The translations under genes and the position numbers were made by a program. 64,000 bases of DNA. Source: Calamus simplicifolius. Its lineage: Eukaryota > Streptophyta > Magnoliopsida > Arecales > Arecaceae. This document shows, in pieces, positions 1-11,615 of this stretch; within the stretch, counting starts at the first letter, position 1; every line of letters starts with the position of its first letter. Where the stretch lies: the NCBI GenBank assembly GCA_900491605.1, contig UESW01004819.1:176090-240089 (forward strand). Direction: 5' to 3'. The notes under the pieces were generated by a model. It made no database searches, was not told where the DNA came from, and saw nothing but the letters and a program-made list of their open reading frames with translations.

Positions 1-88
1 TAACAGCTGCTCGAATGTTGAATATTAAGGCAGAACATCGATTATCAGAAAAGGCGTTCAATTCTGTAGCTGGTTAATCAAAGAAATT

Positions 89-3000
89 TTGCCAAATGAT
101 AATGTTGCCGCAGACAGTTTTTACTCAACAAAGAAGTTGTTGCGTGGGCTTGGGCTCCCAGTTAATAAGATCGATTGTTGCTTGAACAATTGTATGATAT
201 TTTGGGGTGAAGACTCAGAGCTGAGATGGTGTAAGATTTGTGGGCAATCGAGGTTCAAAAACACCGAAGGAGGAGCGTACAAGTAGGAGGAAAAGTGTGC
301 CTTACAAGAGGATGCATTACTTTCCTCTTACCCCACGCCTGCAGAGATTATACAGATCTGAGGCAACAGCTGCTGATATGAGATGGCATGCCGAACATGA
401 ATCTAAAGAGGATGAAATGCGGCATCCATCAGATTCAAAGGCTTGGAAGCATTTCAATGAAAATCATCCTGATTTCGCTGAAGATATAAGGAATGTGAGA
501 TTAGGTCTTTGTACCGATGGCTTCCAACCATTTGGTCAAGCGGGGCAACAGTATTCATGTTGGCCTGTGATACTGACTGTATATAACCTTCCTCCGTGGA
601 AGTGCATGAAAGATACTGCAATGTTTTTAACCGTTTTGGTTCCAGGACCATCAAATCCAAAGGAAAAGATTGATGTCTTTCTGCAACCGTTGGTGGCCGA
701 ATTGAAAATGTTGTGGGAAACAGGAGTCGTAGCCTACGACATTTCTATGAAACAGAATTTCATCATGAGAGCTGCTTTGATGTGGACAATAAGTGATTTT
801 CCGGCATATGCAATGTTGTCTGGTTGGAGCACTGCTGGACGTCTGGCATGCCCTCATTGCATGTATGATTCGGATGCATTTACATTGCAGAAGAGTGGTA
901 AGCAGTCATGGTTTGATAACCATAGGAAGTTCTTGCCCCCAAATCATCCTTACAGGCGTAACTTGATCGCCTTCCGGAAGAACAAAGCAGTCACAAAATT
1001 TGCCGAACCGGTTAGGTCCGGCACGGATCTATTTGATTCTATAGAGCATTTGGGGTTGATGTATGCATGGGAACCGGATGCAGATAGAATAAATGGCCGT
1101 ATATGTAAAGAACATAACTGGAAGAAGCGAAGTATATTTTGGGATTTGCCTTATTGGAGCACAAATCTCATCCGGCACAACTTGGATGTTATGCATATCG
1201 AGAAAAATTTCTTTGATAACATATTTAACACGGTGCTAAACATCCCGGGAAAAAAAAGATACTGCAAAGTCAAGAGAAGAACTTAATCAGTATGCAGAAG
1301 AGGTGATTTGAGAAGGAGTGCCGATGGGACCTATCCTAAAGCCTGTTACACTCTTGACAGAAATTCACGAGAAGTTTTATGTAACTGGCTTAGAGGGTTA
1401 AAATTTCAGATGGTTATGCCTCAAATATCGGTAGGTGTGTGGACATGCATAAGCTCAAGTTGTTCGGCATGAAGAGTCACGACTGCCATGTTTTCATGCA
1501 ACGGTTATTACCTATAGCTTTTCGTGAGTTGCTTCCGCAACATGTCTGGAAGGCATTGACGGAGCTCAGCTTGTTCTTCAAGGAGTTATCTGCCGCAGTC
1601 ATTACTTCTGCATCCATGGCAAGGCTTGAGGAGGAAATTCCAATTATTTTATGCAAGCTGAGCGAATATTTCCTCCCAGTTTTTTTGACTCAATGGAGCA
1701 TTTACCGGTTCACTTGCCATACGAAGCGAGCATAGCTGGTCCCGTGCAGTATCGCTGGATGTATCCTTTCGAGAGGTAAATATATACATCATTAAGATAT
1801 GTTGACATTTCAAATATTATTTCATTGCTTGAAAAAATTGGTTAATTTTTTGTTCAACTTTACATATAGGTATCTTAAGAAGTTAAAAAATAATGTGCGT
1901 AATAAGGCAAGGGTTGAAGGTTCTATATGCAATGCACACTTGGTCGAAGAAGTTTCAGCTTTTGCCTCGCATTACTTTGAGGGTCACGTCCACACGAGGA
2001 GCCGAAATCATGGTCGTAACGATGACGTATGTGTGGACGAAGGAGAACTAATGACGGTAGAATATCAATTTTTAAAGCTATCGGCCGTTCATTTGGGGGC
2101 AGAAGTCAAGAAATCTTAGCGATATGGAGTATAATGCAGCACATTATTACATCCTAATGAACTGTAGAGAAGTCGATCCATATATTGAGTAAGTGTATAC
2201 TTCAATGCTAAATTGAAAATTTAAATTTAATTATAATATACCATAATATTTAATTGCTAACAGTTTTTATCCTTTTCATCCCATAAGGATGTTTTGTGAT
2301 AGACAACGACAGATGAATCCCGACATCAGTCAAGTTGCAATTGGGCAGAAGTTAGAAACGGAGTTTGCTTACTGGTTTTATGAATTTGTGAGTAGTATCA
2401 CTCAATCAATTTCGATAATGGCTTTATTTTTTGAATTGGATGTCAATAGCTTATTAATTTATAGGTAACGGTCCATGGTCCACAACCGACAATATTTTCA
2501 TTAAATGTCTATCGCAATGGCCATTGAAGACCGTAACAACCTCTACTGGCTATTTTGTTAATGGGTACAAATTTCAGATTGAACGATTAGCAGCTTCAAG
2601 AGGCACGCAGAACTGGGGCGTGTGTGTTAAAGGAGAAAGTGTTGGAGCAAATATGCAGGATTATTATGGAAAGTTAGTAGAGGTGGTTGAAGTTGAATAT
2701 CCCGGTTGGCCTATGAAACGAACCGTATTGTTTCGTTGTGATTGGTTCGATCCGATAGTTCCTGTGGGCAAAAGGGTTCATAACGACTACAATTTGGTTG
2801 AAGTGAACCATCGACGAAGATTGCAGAAATATGACCCATTCATCCTTGCATCCCAAGCTCAGCAAGTCTTTTACTGCGGATATCCAAGTTTGCGCAACGA
2901 CAAGCGAGATTGGTGGGCTGTTTTCTAAAATCGTCCCACGTTCAACAATCGTATTAGAGGAGAGTTCATCAAGTCAATCAGCCGAGTGCCCTGCATTTCA

Positions 3001-3166
3001 AGAGGATGAGATGGAAATGCATGCAATTGAGGACGACACAAGGGCTCCTGAAACATCACTTAGAGATCCAAATGGTGATGTCCAAGAAATTGCGGATGCA
3101 AATGTTCGGTTTCCTTCCGATGATAATGAAACTGAATTCGCAATCCGATACGGCATCGGATGTTGA
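89..3166 (+). pseudogene. TNP2-type CACTA transposase, decayed
   Basis: This would be the enzyme that cuts and joins CACTA element ends. The 89-286 frame gives the cysteine-containing segment before the core (CLNNC, CKICGQSR). The frame then shifts near 265, and 240-1286 carries the Transposase_21 core, with signatures such as PLTPRLQRLY, LGLCTDGFQPF, YNLPPWKCMK, DFPAYAMLSGW and HNLDVMHIEKN. Another shift near 1250 precedes a DUF4218-like part (about 1410-2119), which contains KSHDCHVFMQRLLPIAFR and a probable intron at 1776-1869 (GT...AG) that restores ER/YLKKL. A DUF4216-like part follows at 2524-2928 (CDWFDPI, ASQAQQVFY). A last shift near 2926 leads into an acidic tail ending at 3166. Domain order matches intact family members. 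At least three frame breaks make it a pseudogene, unless some reflect unrecognised introns. Confidence 0.88.
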
Positions 3167-3303
3167 ACCAACATTTCACGAAACAAATGACACCGATTAA
3201 ACATAGAGGTTTTTTAAAATTTAACTTTTTTTATAAGTGTTAAATTCTTACATAGTCAATCATTAATCGTAATTTAATTGTGTGAATCTTTAGTATTTTC
3301 AGT

Positions 3304-4796
3304 ATGACGGGCAGAGGTAGATCTACCGACGACAGACGGAGTGAGCAGAGACGTAGCCTGCTACATCAGATCACATGAGCGTCGGAGATGGAGAGTTTGG
3401 ATCTCCAGCATAGGCGCAGCCTTCGATCTCTGCAGCAGCATTACCATCCAGCCGATCGGCACAGACCTCCGAGAGTTCTTCCACCATCGGCCGCACTGTA
3501 CTTCGACTTGATGCTCAGGGATGTAAGTATATACTAATTAAAAATATATGTTTATGTTTTTAAGTCAATTACTTATAAACATGCATTTTTTTAACAGATT
3601 CATTGAGCAGCATCATGTATCCAGCCACATCAGCGCCGTATTTTCAGAGGCGTGCAGATCCCAGTGGCTACGATTGGCGCCACGTATCTCCAGCCACGAG
3701 GGAGTTTTATTTTTCTGAGTTTCAGGTAAACTTATTAAATAATTTTATGTGATATAAAATTCTTTAAACTTAATAAATTCAGAAACTAACTGTTTATTTT
3801 AATGCAGAAAAAGTTTACGTGGGATCCTGCCAGCCATGATGCCATTAGGGCAGCATGGGAGGCTCTGACGCGACGCCGATACTCCGACATGCTTCATCGT
3901 TGGAGGTCATCGGGTCAGCGTCCTGCGCACGTGCCAGAGGGTATTTGGCACGAGTGGCAGCAGGCCTGGGAGTCCGATGGCTGGCGCAGGAGGTCCGCAT
4001 CAGCCAGCACGAACCGCCGATCTGAGAAGGGCGGTCCTGGCACGGGTCTCTCCCATACTTCGGGCTCCATTTCGATTCAGGAGCACAGACGGCGTATGGT
4101 AAGAAAACATAAATATTTTAATTACTATTTTAGTTATTTACAAATATTTGTATTAATATCATTTTTTTATTGTTATAGTCTGAGCAGGAGGGCGGAGATC
4201 CTGGTGAGTTTCGTCTATTCAGGGCGACACACACCAGGAGGGACGGTTCCTGGGTCGACACGCGATCACGGGAGGTTGCGGTAAGAAATTAGATTTATGT
4301 AGTATCTGTTTAATTTCTAAAATTTTATTTCAAGAAATTTATTAACTCATTTATTGTTGATTTCATAATTTCAAGACACGAGTCGAGGAGCTTCGCTCCC
4401 AGGCATCGCAGGTCGACTCTACTGATGGGGAGACGCCCGTCGAACTCTCAGCAGAGGAGAGTCGACGTGTGTTTTTGGAGGCTGTTGGTGCCCAGCCACG
4501 AGACCGCAGGGTCTATGGTCTGGGCACTAGAGCTTCTACATTTTTTCCCATCAGGCCTCCAGCTCGCGAGTTCCTGCTGATCTTCCTCCCGAGCGTTTAC
4601 AGGACTTCGCAGATCTATTGCAGAGGAGATTCGCCAGGAGGTCGAGCAGGATTTTGAGGATCGTATGCGAGGCCGGGATTAGGAGGTTGCAGACATGCGA
4701 GATGAGATGCATTATTTGCGGGATATGGTTAGCCGCTTGTCGCAGAGTCTTCAGCCTCCACAGCCTCCACCTCCACGTGATCGTTCAGATTCTTGA
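3304..4796 (+). pseudogene. CACTA second ORF, Transposase_24-like (TNPA-type)
   Basis: CACTA elements usually carry a second gene downstream of TNP2, whose product is thought to bind the subterminal repeats. A methionine at 3304 opens an Arg/Ser-rich leader, but the frame is interrupted near 3375. Coding segments are separated by short AT-rich introns with GT...AG borders near 3523-3598, 3726-3807, 4099-4178 and 4282-4373. The most typical piece is 3808-4098, with KKFTWDPASHDAIRAAW, a WxxW-like basic segment, and GTGLSHTSGSISIQEHRRRM. It is followed by EFRLFRATHTRRDGSWVDTRSREV, a recognisable family motif. The C-terminus is proline-rich and ends in RSDS at 4796. Family assignment is good; exact exon borders are inferred. 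Confidence 0.75.
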
Positions 4797-4959
4797 TGTA
4801 TTTTTTTTTTATGTTGTAAAAACTTCAAAATTTTAATATATAAATTATTTTTGAAATTATTATTGTTTGGATTGAGTGAAAATGTTTGTATCAATATTTA
4901 GATTAGCGAAATTGTATTAACCGTTTTAATTTTTAATCATTTAAATATTTTTAAAAACA

Positions 4960-5572
4960 AAATTTACGACGCATTAGCGACTGAAATTGCATCGCTAATA
5001 TTTTTAAAATATTATTATTAAATATTGCGATGCAATGACCTGGCATCGCAATAATTTAAAAATAAATTTAATAGCGACGCATTAGCGACTAAAATTGAGT
5101 CGCTATTTTATCTTAAAAATTTTTAATAAATATTGCGATGCAATGACTTGCGTCGCAATATTTTAAAATAATTTTTATTTGCGACGCATTAGCGACTCAA
5201 ATTGCGTCGCTATTATACCAAAATTATTATTATTAAATATTGCGATGCAGCTGGATGAGTCACAATATTGTGACCAATTTAGTGCATCGCAATATTTAAT
5301 AATAATTTTTTTTGTTTTAAAAATTAATTTTAAATATTGCGACGCAATTTAGTGCAGCGATGCATTTGCATGCGTCACAATATTGCGACGCAATGTGGCG
5401 TCGCAAGAGCGTCGCAGAGAGTCGCAATATTGCGACGCAATTGCGACAAAAGGGTATTGCGACGGACAGTTGAGCGACGCCCTCATTGCGTCGCTATTGC
5501 GTCGCAATAGCATGTTTAGCGACGCAATTGCGATGCATTTGGGCGTCGCAATATTTTAATTCTCTTGTAGTG
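4960..5572. repeat. CACTA subterminal repeats and right terminal repeat
   Basis: About 610 bp of direct and inverted copies of GCGACGCA-like motifs (ATTGCGATGCAAT, GCGACGCATTAGCGAC and variants) separated by AT-rich spacers. The block closes with AATTCTCTTGTAGTG, the complement of a CACTACAAGAG terminus, at 5572. In this superfamily such motifs are the binding sites of the second ORF product. Confidence 0.88.
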
Positions 5573-6189
5573 AACCCCTAGCCAAACTAGGCTAGTCCTC
5601 TTATTTCACAGCACAAGGAAGCTAACAATAATCAAGGGTTAACACTAACCCTTTTACAAAATAATCAGAGAATGATAAAGAGAAGCTCCTATAATGAGCA
5701 AATATACAGAGAATACTTTACAACTTTTGAAGCAATAATTTCAGTAATAAATGAACGAGGTCGAAGTAGCTGAAGCCTTGATTGCTTGAAAAACTTCAAT
5801 GATCTGAATGACTTTTTGGAGCAATGAATGAACTTGAATGCATAGAAACTCTCTTATCAACCACTCAACAATATGTAGTAAAAGCTCTTTTCTTGAATTT
5901 CTTTCTCTTGAAAATCTCTTTTTCTAAAATCGTCATAGTGTGCTTCTAATCCCAGCTATTTATAATAATCCAACAAAAGATATCTGTTAGATACATTAGG
6001 AACAAATAAAAAAAAAATTTGAAAGAAAATATAACCATTGTAAAATGTTTTCCTTAAGCATTGAATGCAGGTCTCCATTTGAGGAAGGAAGAACCCTAAA
6101 CAATTCAAAAAATCAAAATTTAAATGTAGCTAAAAATAGAAATAGAGAGAGAGAGAGTAAGAGAGAAAGAGCACGCTCAAAAACTCAAG
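5573..6189. other. Non-coding DNA right of the CACTA element
   Basis: No protein-like frame was recognised. The AT-rich sequence contains a minus-strand TATA-like stretch near 5960 and a short GA run near 6142-6156. It could be an antisense LTR flank, but I cannot match it to any other LTR in the window. Confidence 0.4.
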
Positions 6190-7265
6190 CGGTAGTTGAA
6201 TGGAAATAACTCCAGGTAGCTGAAGACTTGAATGCATTCGACCAAGAGGTAAGCAGGAAATCCCAGCTAGCTCACAAGAGATGCCACGGCAAAGAAAAGG
6301 CATCCAAAGGCAGCTCCTTAGGCAACTAAAACTATTGCTAGTTAGCTTCCCAGCTAACTAACAGCAAAAGCAAACGACCAGGAGAAAAAAGTGCAGAGTG
6401 CTTAGTTAGCTCAGCAGCTAACTAAACAAAAGATAGTTAGCTCTTTAGCTAACTAAAGAGCAAATCAAACGACAGAGGAAACAAGAGCAAGCTATGGTAG
6501 TTAGCTCCCCAGTTAACTAAAAAATGATAGCTCACGGCTTGCAGGAGACACAGAGGATGGGAGTTAGCTCTATAGCTAACTAAAGAAGAGTCAGTTAGCT
6601 CACTAGCTAACTAAGTTCAAAAATAACAGAGAAACCGTCCAACATAGTTAGTTCTCCAGCTAACTAACGAAAAAGCAGAAGAGAGATCGCCCAAGCTAGT
6701 TAGCTCGCTAGCTAACTGAGCAAAAAAGGCAACCATACAGCAGGATAAAACAGCTAGCTTTCCAACTAACTAACCAACAGGTAGCTAGCTCTCCAGTTAA
6801 CTACAGAAACCATTCAAATGGCCAGAGAGAGAGGAAGTTAGCTCTCTAGCTAATTAAAATTTGATAGCGCACGGCCTGAAGCTTTCCTGTGAAAAATAGT
6901 TAGCTAAGCAGTTAGCTCCAAGTCAAAGCAGTTAGCTAACAAGATACGCTAGCTAGCTAGGAAATCCAGCAGATAGCTTAACAATTAGCTAAAATAAAGA
7001 GCATTCAGCCAGAAATGTTAACAAGCAACTGTAGTTAGCTAAAATAAAATCCAGTTAGCTCCAAGGCATCCCAAGCTAGCTAACCAGCTAGCTAAAAATG
7101 GAGGACGTTCGGACAGCACCTTAGCTAACTGAAAGAGCTCCGGCTAGCTCAAAATGGATGACGCTCGGCCAAGCCACTGAGATAGCTTATCGGTTAGCTG
7201 AATGTCATGCAAGCTAGCTAAATGGAATAACAAGTTAGCTAACCAGTTAACTCCCAAGCCAATAA
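6190..7265. repeat. Degenerate TTAGCT/AGCTAA minisatellite
   Basis: For about 1.07 kb the motif GTTAGCTC followed a few bases later by AGCTAACTAA recurs dozens of times at irregular spacing of about 20-60 bp. Each unit is close to a perfect dyad (TTAGCT...AGCTAA), so the tract is full of small potential hairpins. No coding potential is visible. Confidence 0.75.
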
Positions 7266-7409
7266 AATTATCTAAGGCAAAATAGAATGAAGTACTCTCT
7301 TACCAATCAATTTTTCACGAAGATACTTACTTGCAAAGCGACCGAACTTCAATGTATTAAGCTTAGAATTGCTTAATAGTTTTGTATTCATCAAAATCAA
7401 TCTGGGGTC

Positions 7410-10400
7410 AACACCAATCATGCCAACTTCTCAATCAGATTGATCATTTTCAGTACGTGGGCACCCACTGATGAATCCTCAGTCATTTTGCACTGAAACA
7501 GCTCTTTAGAAGTTTGAAACCTCTCATATCGAGATTGTGCACCAAACAACTCTTGCAAGTGCATCAAAATCTCCTGAGCATTCATATGCTCATGTTGTTT
7601 CTGAAGATCAGGTTACATCGAGGCCAACATCAAACATGTGGCCATGTTTTCAGCATCTTTATACCGGTTGTATGCCACATGAACCTCAGTCGGAGCATTC
7701 GCTGGTGGGACCTCCGGTGCAGCCTCATCTAGGACAAAAAGAATTTTTTTAGATCGAAGAACGATCCTTACATTCCTTAGCCAATAAGGGAAGTTGAGTC
7801 CAGTTAATTTGTTGGATTCTAAAATATTCTAAGGTTGATGTTTACACTCAGGTTTCTCTGATAACCTACATAAAATTAGAACGAGTCAATTACTATGAAT
7901 ACTAATCACCAACTTAATATGGTAATTCTAAATTTTTAATTAAGTTAGTTTCTCTCAATATTTTATCAAGATTAATAGCCCTCTCTATTAATCTCGAGAA
8001 ATTGGCATTCAATTTCCTTAGTGGGCTAGGATCCTCATTTGAATTACCTTGACCTTGGCTTTGGCACAACAAATCTCGGTAAGCCAAATTTGGTAGATTA
8101 TCATCAATCATATTTAATGTGACTCCTAAATCATTTAGGGGACATTGCCTTGTCAATCACATCCATATGTGATCACCCTAAAGTTTGCCTCTAGATTAGA
8201 CTGACCCTGACTTTGGCCAATTATGCCAGCTAATCTAGTTAAGTTAACCCATTGTTCCACAATCAACTCCTCATTAGTATACTCGACCTCGGCTTTGACA
8301 CGACAAATCTCATGACCTAATAATTTTGTATCATGTGAACAATGGAAGGCTTATGACTTAATATTCGTGGAGGGATTTAGCGCATATAGGTCTCATCTAC
8401 ATCTACAATATTTGTGCTATGCTAGGCTACATATCCTATATGTAGATTTTAGATTAATCTCAATTAACCTTAATTTCATAAGATCCAATCTTATGATGTG
8501 GACTCCTAATCAAATTAGGATCCTGATCACTATCTAATTTAGGAACCCTAATTATGTAACCAAATTAATTGCTACCATCCTGATTAATCTTAATTGATTT
8601 AATCAATTAAGAGCTTTCTTTAACAATGGCCAGATCAGCTGATCAATGGGATTCTATTTAGCATACCCTTCGATCTCATTGAATGGGTTTTTTCAGGCAG
8701 CAAATGAAGCAATTAAAAACCATAATCAAACTTTCTAGACTCCAATGTAGTTAAGTCCAATTGATTAGATCAATTATGAGATCATAGGATCAAACAATGA
8801 CATAGTTAAGTCTAAGTTTCATAAATCTTTATCATCTATTACATTTTATGATAACTATAGATAGTGATCTAGCTAGGGTATTATGATAAGAATTCTTAAT
8901 TCAAATTTTAAATTTTCTTATCATTTAATTACATGTTATGACATGTCGGTTTCACTTTCCATGTAAATCCTAATGTCTCTAACAAATCCTAATCATATTC
9001 TTGTCATGATAAGATTTTAGATTCAAATATAAAAGTTTAAATTTCATATGATTATATTTAATCACAATCTTATCTTGATCTAAATATCCAAAACTAAGTT
9101 TTCAACATTCATTATCATAAGAATATCATATCTTAATCATATCAATAATTATGTTAAAATTAAATCTTATACATGATTTCTAGGATTTCAGCATATAGTA
9201 TCTATCATGCATAAATAATAATTAGTATTTTGACATGATACATATATGATTAAATCTAAATTAATTATTATTTATTATCATATAATAAATCTTTATCTCT
9301 GTATCACATATCAAAGTACTCTATTTTAACATGACAATGAACATGCATAAATCTAAATAATATTGCTTATAATCAAATAATAAATATTTTATTATATTTT
9401 AGATTTATTATCAACATATGAAAACTCTTCATGATTTTAAGCAAAATAAAAACTCATATAATGAATCATATTAACTCAAGTATCCTATCAGATTAATGAA
9501 TCTGTAGCCTAAGGTGGTTACAGATTCATTAATCTGATGGATACTTGAGTCAATATGATTCATAATATGAGTTTTTATTATGCTTAAAATTATGAAGAGT
9601 TTTCATATATTGATAATAAATCTAAAATATAATAAAATGTTTATTATTTGATGATAAGCAATATTATTTAGATTTATGCATGTTCATTATCGTGTTAAAA
9701 TAGAGTACTTTGATATGTGATATTAGAGATAAAGATTTATTATATGATAATAAAGAATAATTAATTTAGATTTAATCATATATATGTCATGTTAAAATAG
9801 TAATTATTATTTATGTATGATAGATACTATATGCTGAAATCCTAGAAATCATGTTTAGGATTTAATTTTAACATGATTATTAATATGATTAAGATATGAT
9901 ATTCTTATGATAATGAACGTTGAAAACTTAGTTTGGATATTTAGATCAAGATAAGATTGTGATTAAATGTAATCATATGCAATTTAAAATTTTATATTTT
10001 GAATCTAAAATCTTATCATGACAAGAATATGATTAGGGTTTGTTAGAGACATTAGGATTTACATGGGATGTGAAACTGACATGTCATAACATGTAATTAA
10101 ATGATAAGAAAATTTAAAATTTGAATTAAGAATTCTTATCATAATACCCTAGCTAGATCACTATCTATAGTTATCATAAAATGCAATAGAAGATAAAGAT
10201 TTAGGAAACTTAGACTTAACCATGTCATTGTTTGATCCTATGATCCCATAATTGATCTAATCAATTGGGCTTAACTACATTGGTCTCTAGAAAGGTTTGA
10301 TCATGGTTTTTAATTGCTCCGTTTGCTGCCTGGGAAAACCCATTCAATGGGATCGAAGGGTATGCTAAATAGGACCCCATTGATCAGATGATCTCACCAT

Positions 10401-11615
10401 TGTTAAGGAAAGCTCTTATTGATTAAATCAATTAAGGTTAATCAGAATGGTAGCAATTGATTTGGTTACATAATTAGGGTTCCTTAATTAGATAGTGATC
10501 AGGATCCTAATTTGATTAGGAGTCCCAATCATAAGATTGGATCTTATGAAATTAAGGTTAATTGAGATTAATCTAAAATCTACATATAGGATATGTAGCC
10601 TAGCATAGCACAAATATTGTAGATGTAGATGTGGGACCTATATGCGCTAAATCCCTCCATGAATATTAAGTCATAAGCCTTCCATTATTCACATGATACA
10701 AAATCATTAGGTTATGAGATTTGTCGTGCCAAATCCGAGGTCGAGTATACTTATGAGGAGTTGATTGTGGAACAATGGGTTGACTTAACTAGATTAGCTG
10801 GCATAATTGGCCAAAGTCAGGGCCAGTCTAATCTAGAGGCAAACTTTAGGGTGATCACATATGGATGTGATTGACAAGGCAATGTCCCCTAAATGATCTA
10901 GAGTCACATTAGATGTGATTGATGATAATCTACCAAATTTGGCTTACCGAGATTTGTTGTGCCAAAGCCAAGGTCAAGGTAATTCAAATGAGGATCCTAG
11001 CCCACTAAGAAAATTGAATGCCAATTTCTCAAGATTAATAGAGAGGGCTATTAACCTTGATAAAATAGTGGAAGAAACTAACTTAATTAAAAATTTAGAA
11101 TTACCATATTAAGTTGGTGATTAGTATTCATAGTAATTGATTCGTTCTAATTTTATGTAGGTTATCAAAGAAACCATGAGTGTAAACATCAACCTTAGGA
11201 ATATTTTAGAATCCAACAAATTGACTGGACTCAACTTCCTGATTGGCTAAGGAATGTAAGGATCATTCTTCGATCTAAAAAAATTCTTTTTGTCCTAGAT
11301 GAGGTTGCACCAGAGGTCCCACCAGTGGATGCTCCGACTGAGGTTCATGTGGCATACAACCGGTATAAAGATGCTAAGACATGGCCACATGTTTGATGTT
11401 GGCCTCGATGTCACCTGATCTTCAAAAACAGCATGAGCATATGAATGCTCAGGAGATTTTGATGTACTTGCAAGAGTTGTTTGGTGCACAATCTCGATAT
11501 GAGAGGTTTCAAACTTTTAAAGAGCTGTTTCAGTGCAAAATGACCGAGGATTCATCAATGGGTGCCCACGTACTAAAAATGATCAATCTGATTGAGAAGT
11601 TGGCATGATTGGGTT
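7410..11615. repeat. Large inverted repeat (2 x 2.1 kb, 12-bp centre)
   Basis: The left arm, 7410-9506, reads as the reverse complement of the right arm, 9519-11615. Coordinates pair so that they sum to about 19025. The centre GCCTAAGGTGGT (9507-9518) is flanked by TCTGTA / TACAGA. Scattered substitutions and small indels separate the arms, so they are old or unselected but still highly alike. The right arm is continuous with the Copia gag gene at 11176. The left arm is an extra inverted copy of that leader and the start of gag. Confidence 0.93.
10915..11112 (+). other. Unidentified short reading frame upstream of Copia gag
   Basis: A 65-codon frame (MIDDNLPNLAYRDLL...), mirrored on the minus strand at 7914-8156 in the other arm of the inverted repeat. 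A QSQGQ motif followed a few residues later by LNANF recurs in a variant form just upstream (GQSQGQSNLEANF, about 10810-10850), which suggests a decayed tandem coding repeat. I do not recognise the family. It may be part of the retrotransposon leader or an older captured sequence. Confidence 0.3.

Larger units (their letters stand above)
1..5572 (+). mobile_element. CACTA (En/Spm) DNA transposon, right portion
   Basis: The window opens inside a CACTA element; its left end lies upstream. Gene order on the plus strand is a TNP2-type transposase (89-3166) followed by a second ORF of the plant Transposase_24 type (3304-4796). Then comes about 600 bp of subterminal repeats built on GCGACGCA, and a terminus whose complement starts CACTACAAGAGAATT. 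The outermost base is 5572. Both genes carry frame breaks, so this copy is probably non-autonomous now. The three-base target duplication cannot be checked because the left end is missing. Confidence 0.9.

Noticed and set aside
1799..1869. An apparent separate gene starting at 1799
   Set aside because: The first part is intron sequence. Splicing at 1776/1870 joins the coding parts of the transposase.
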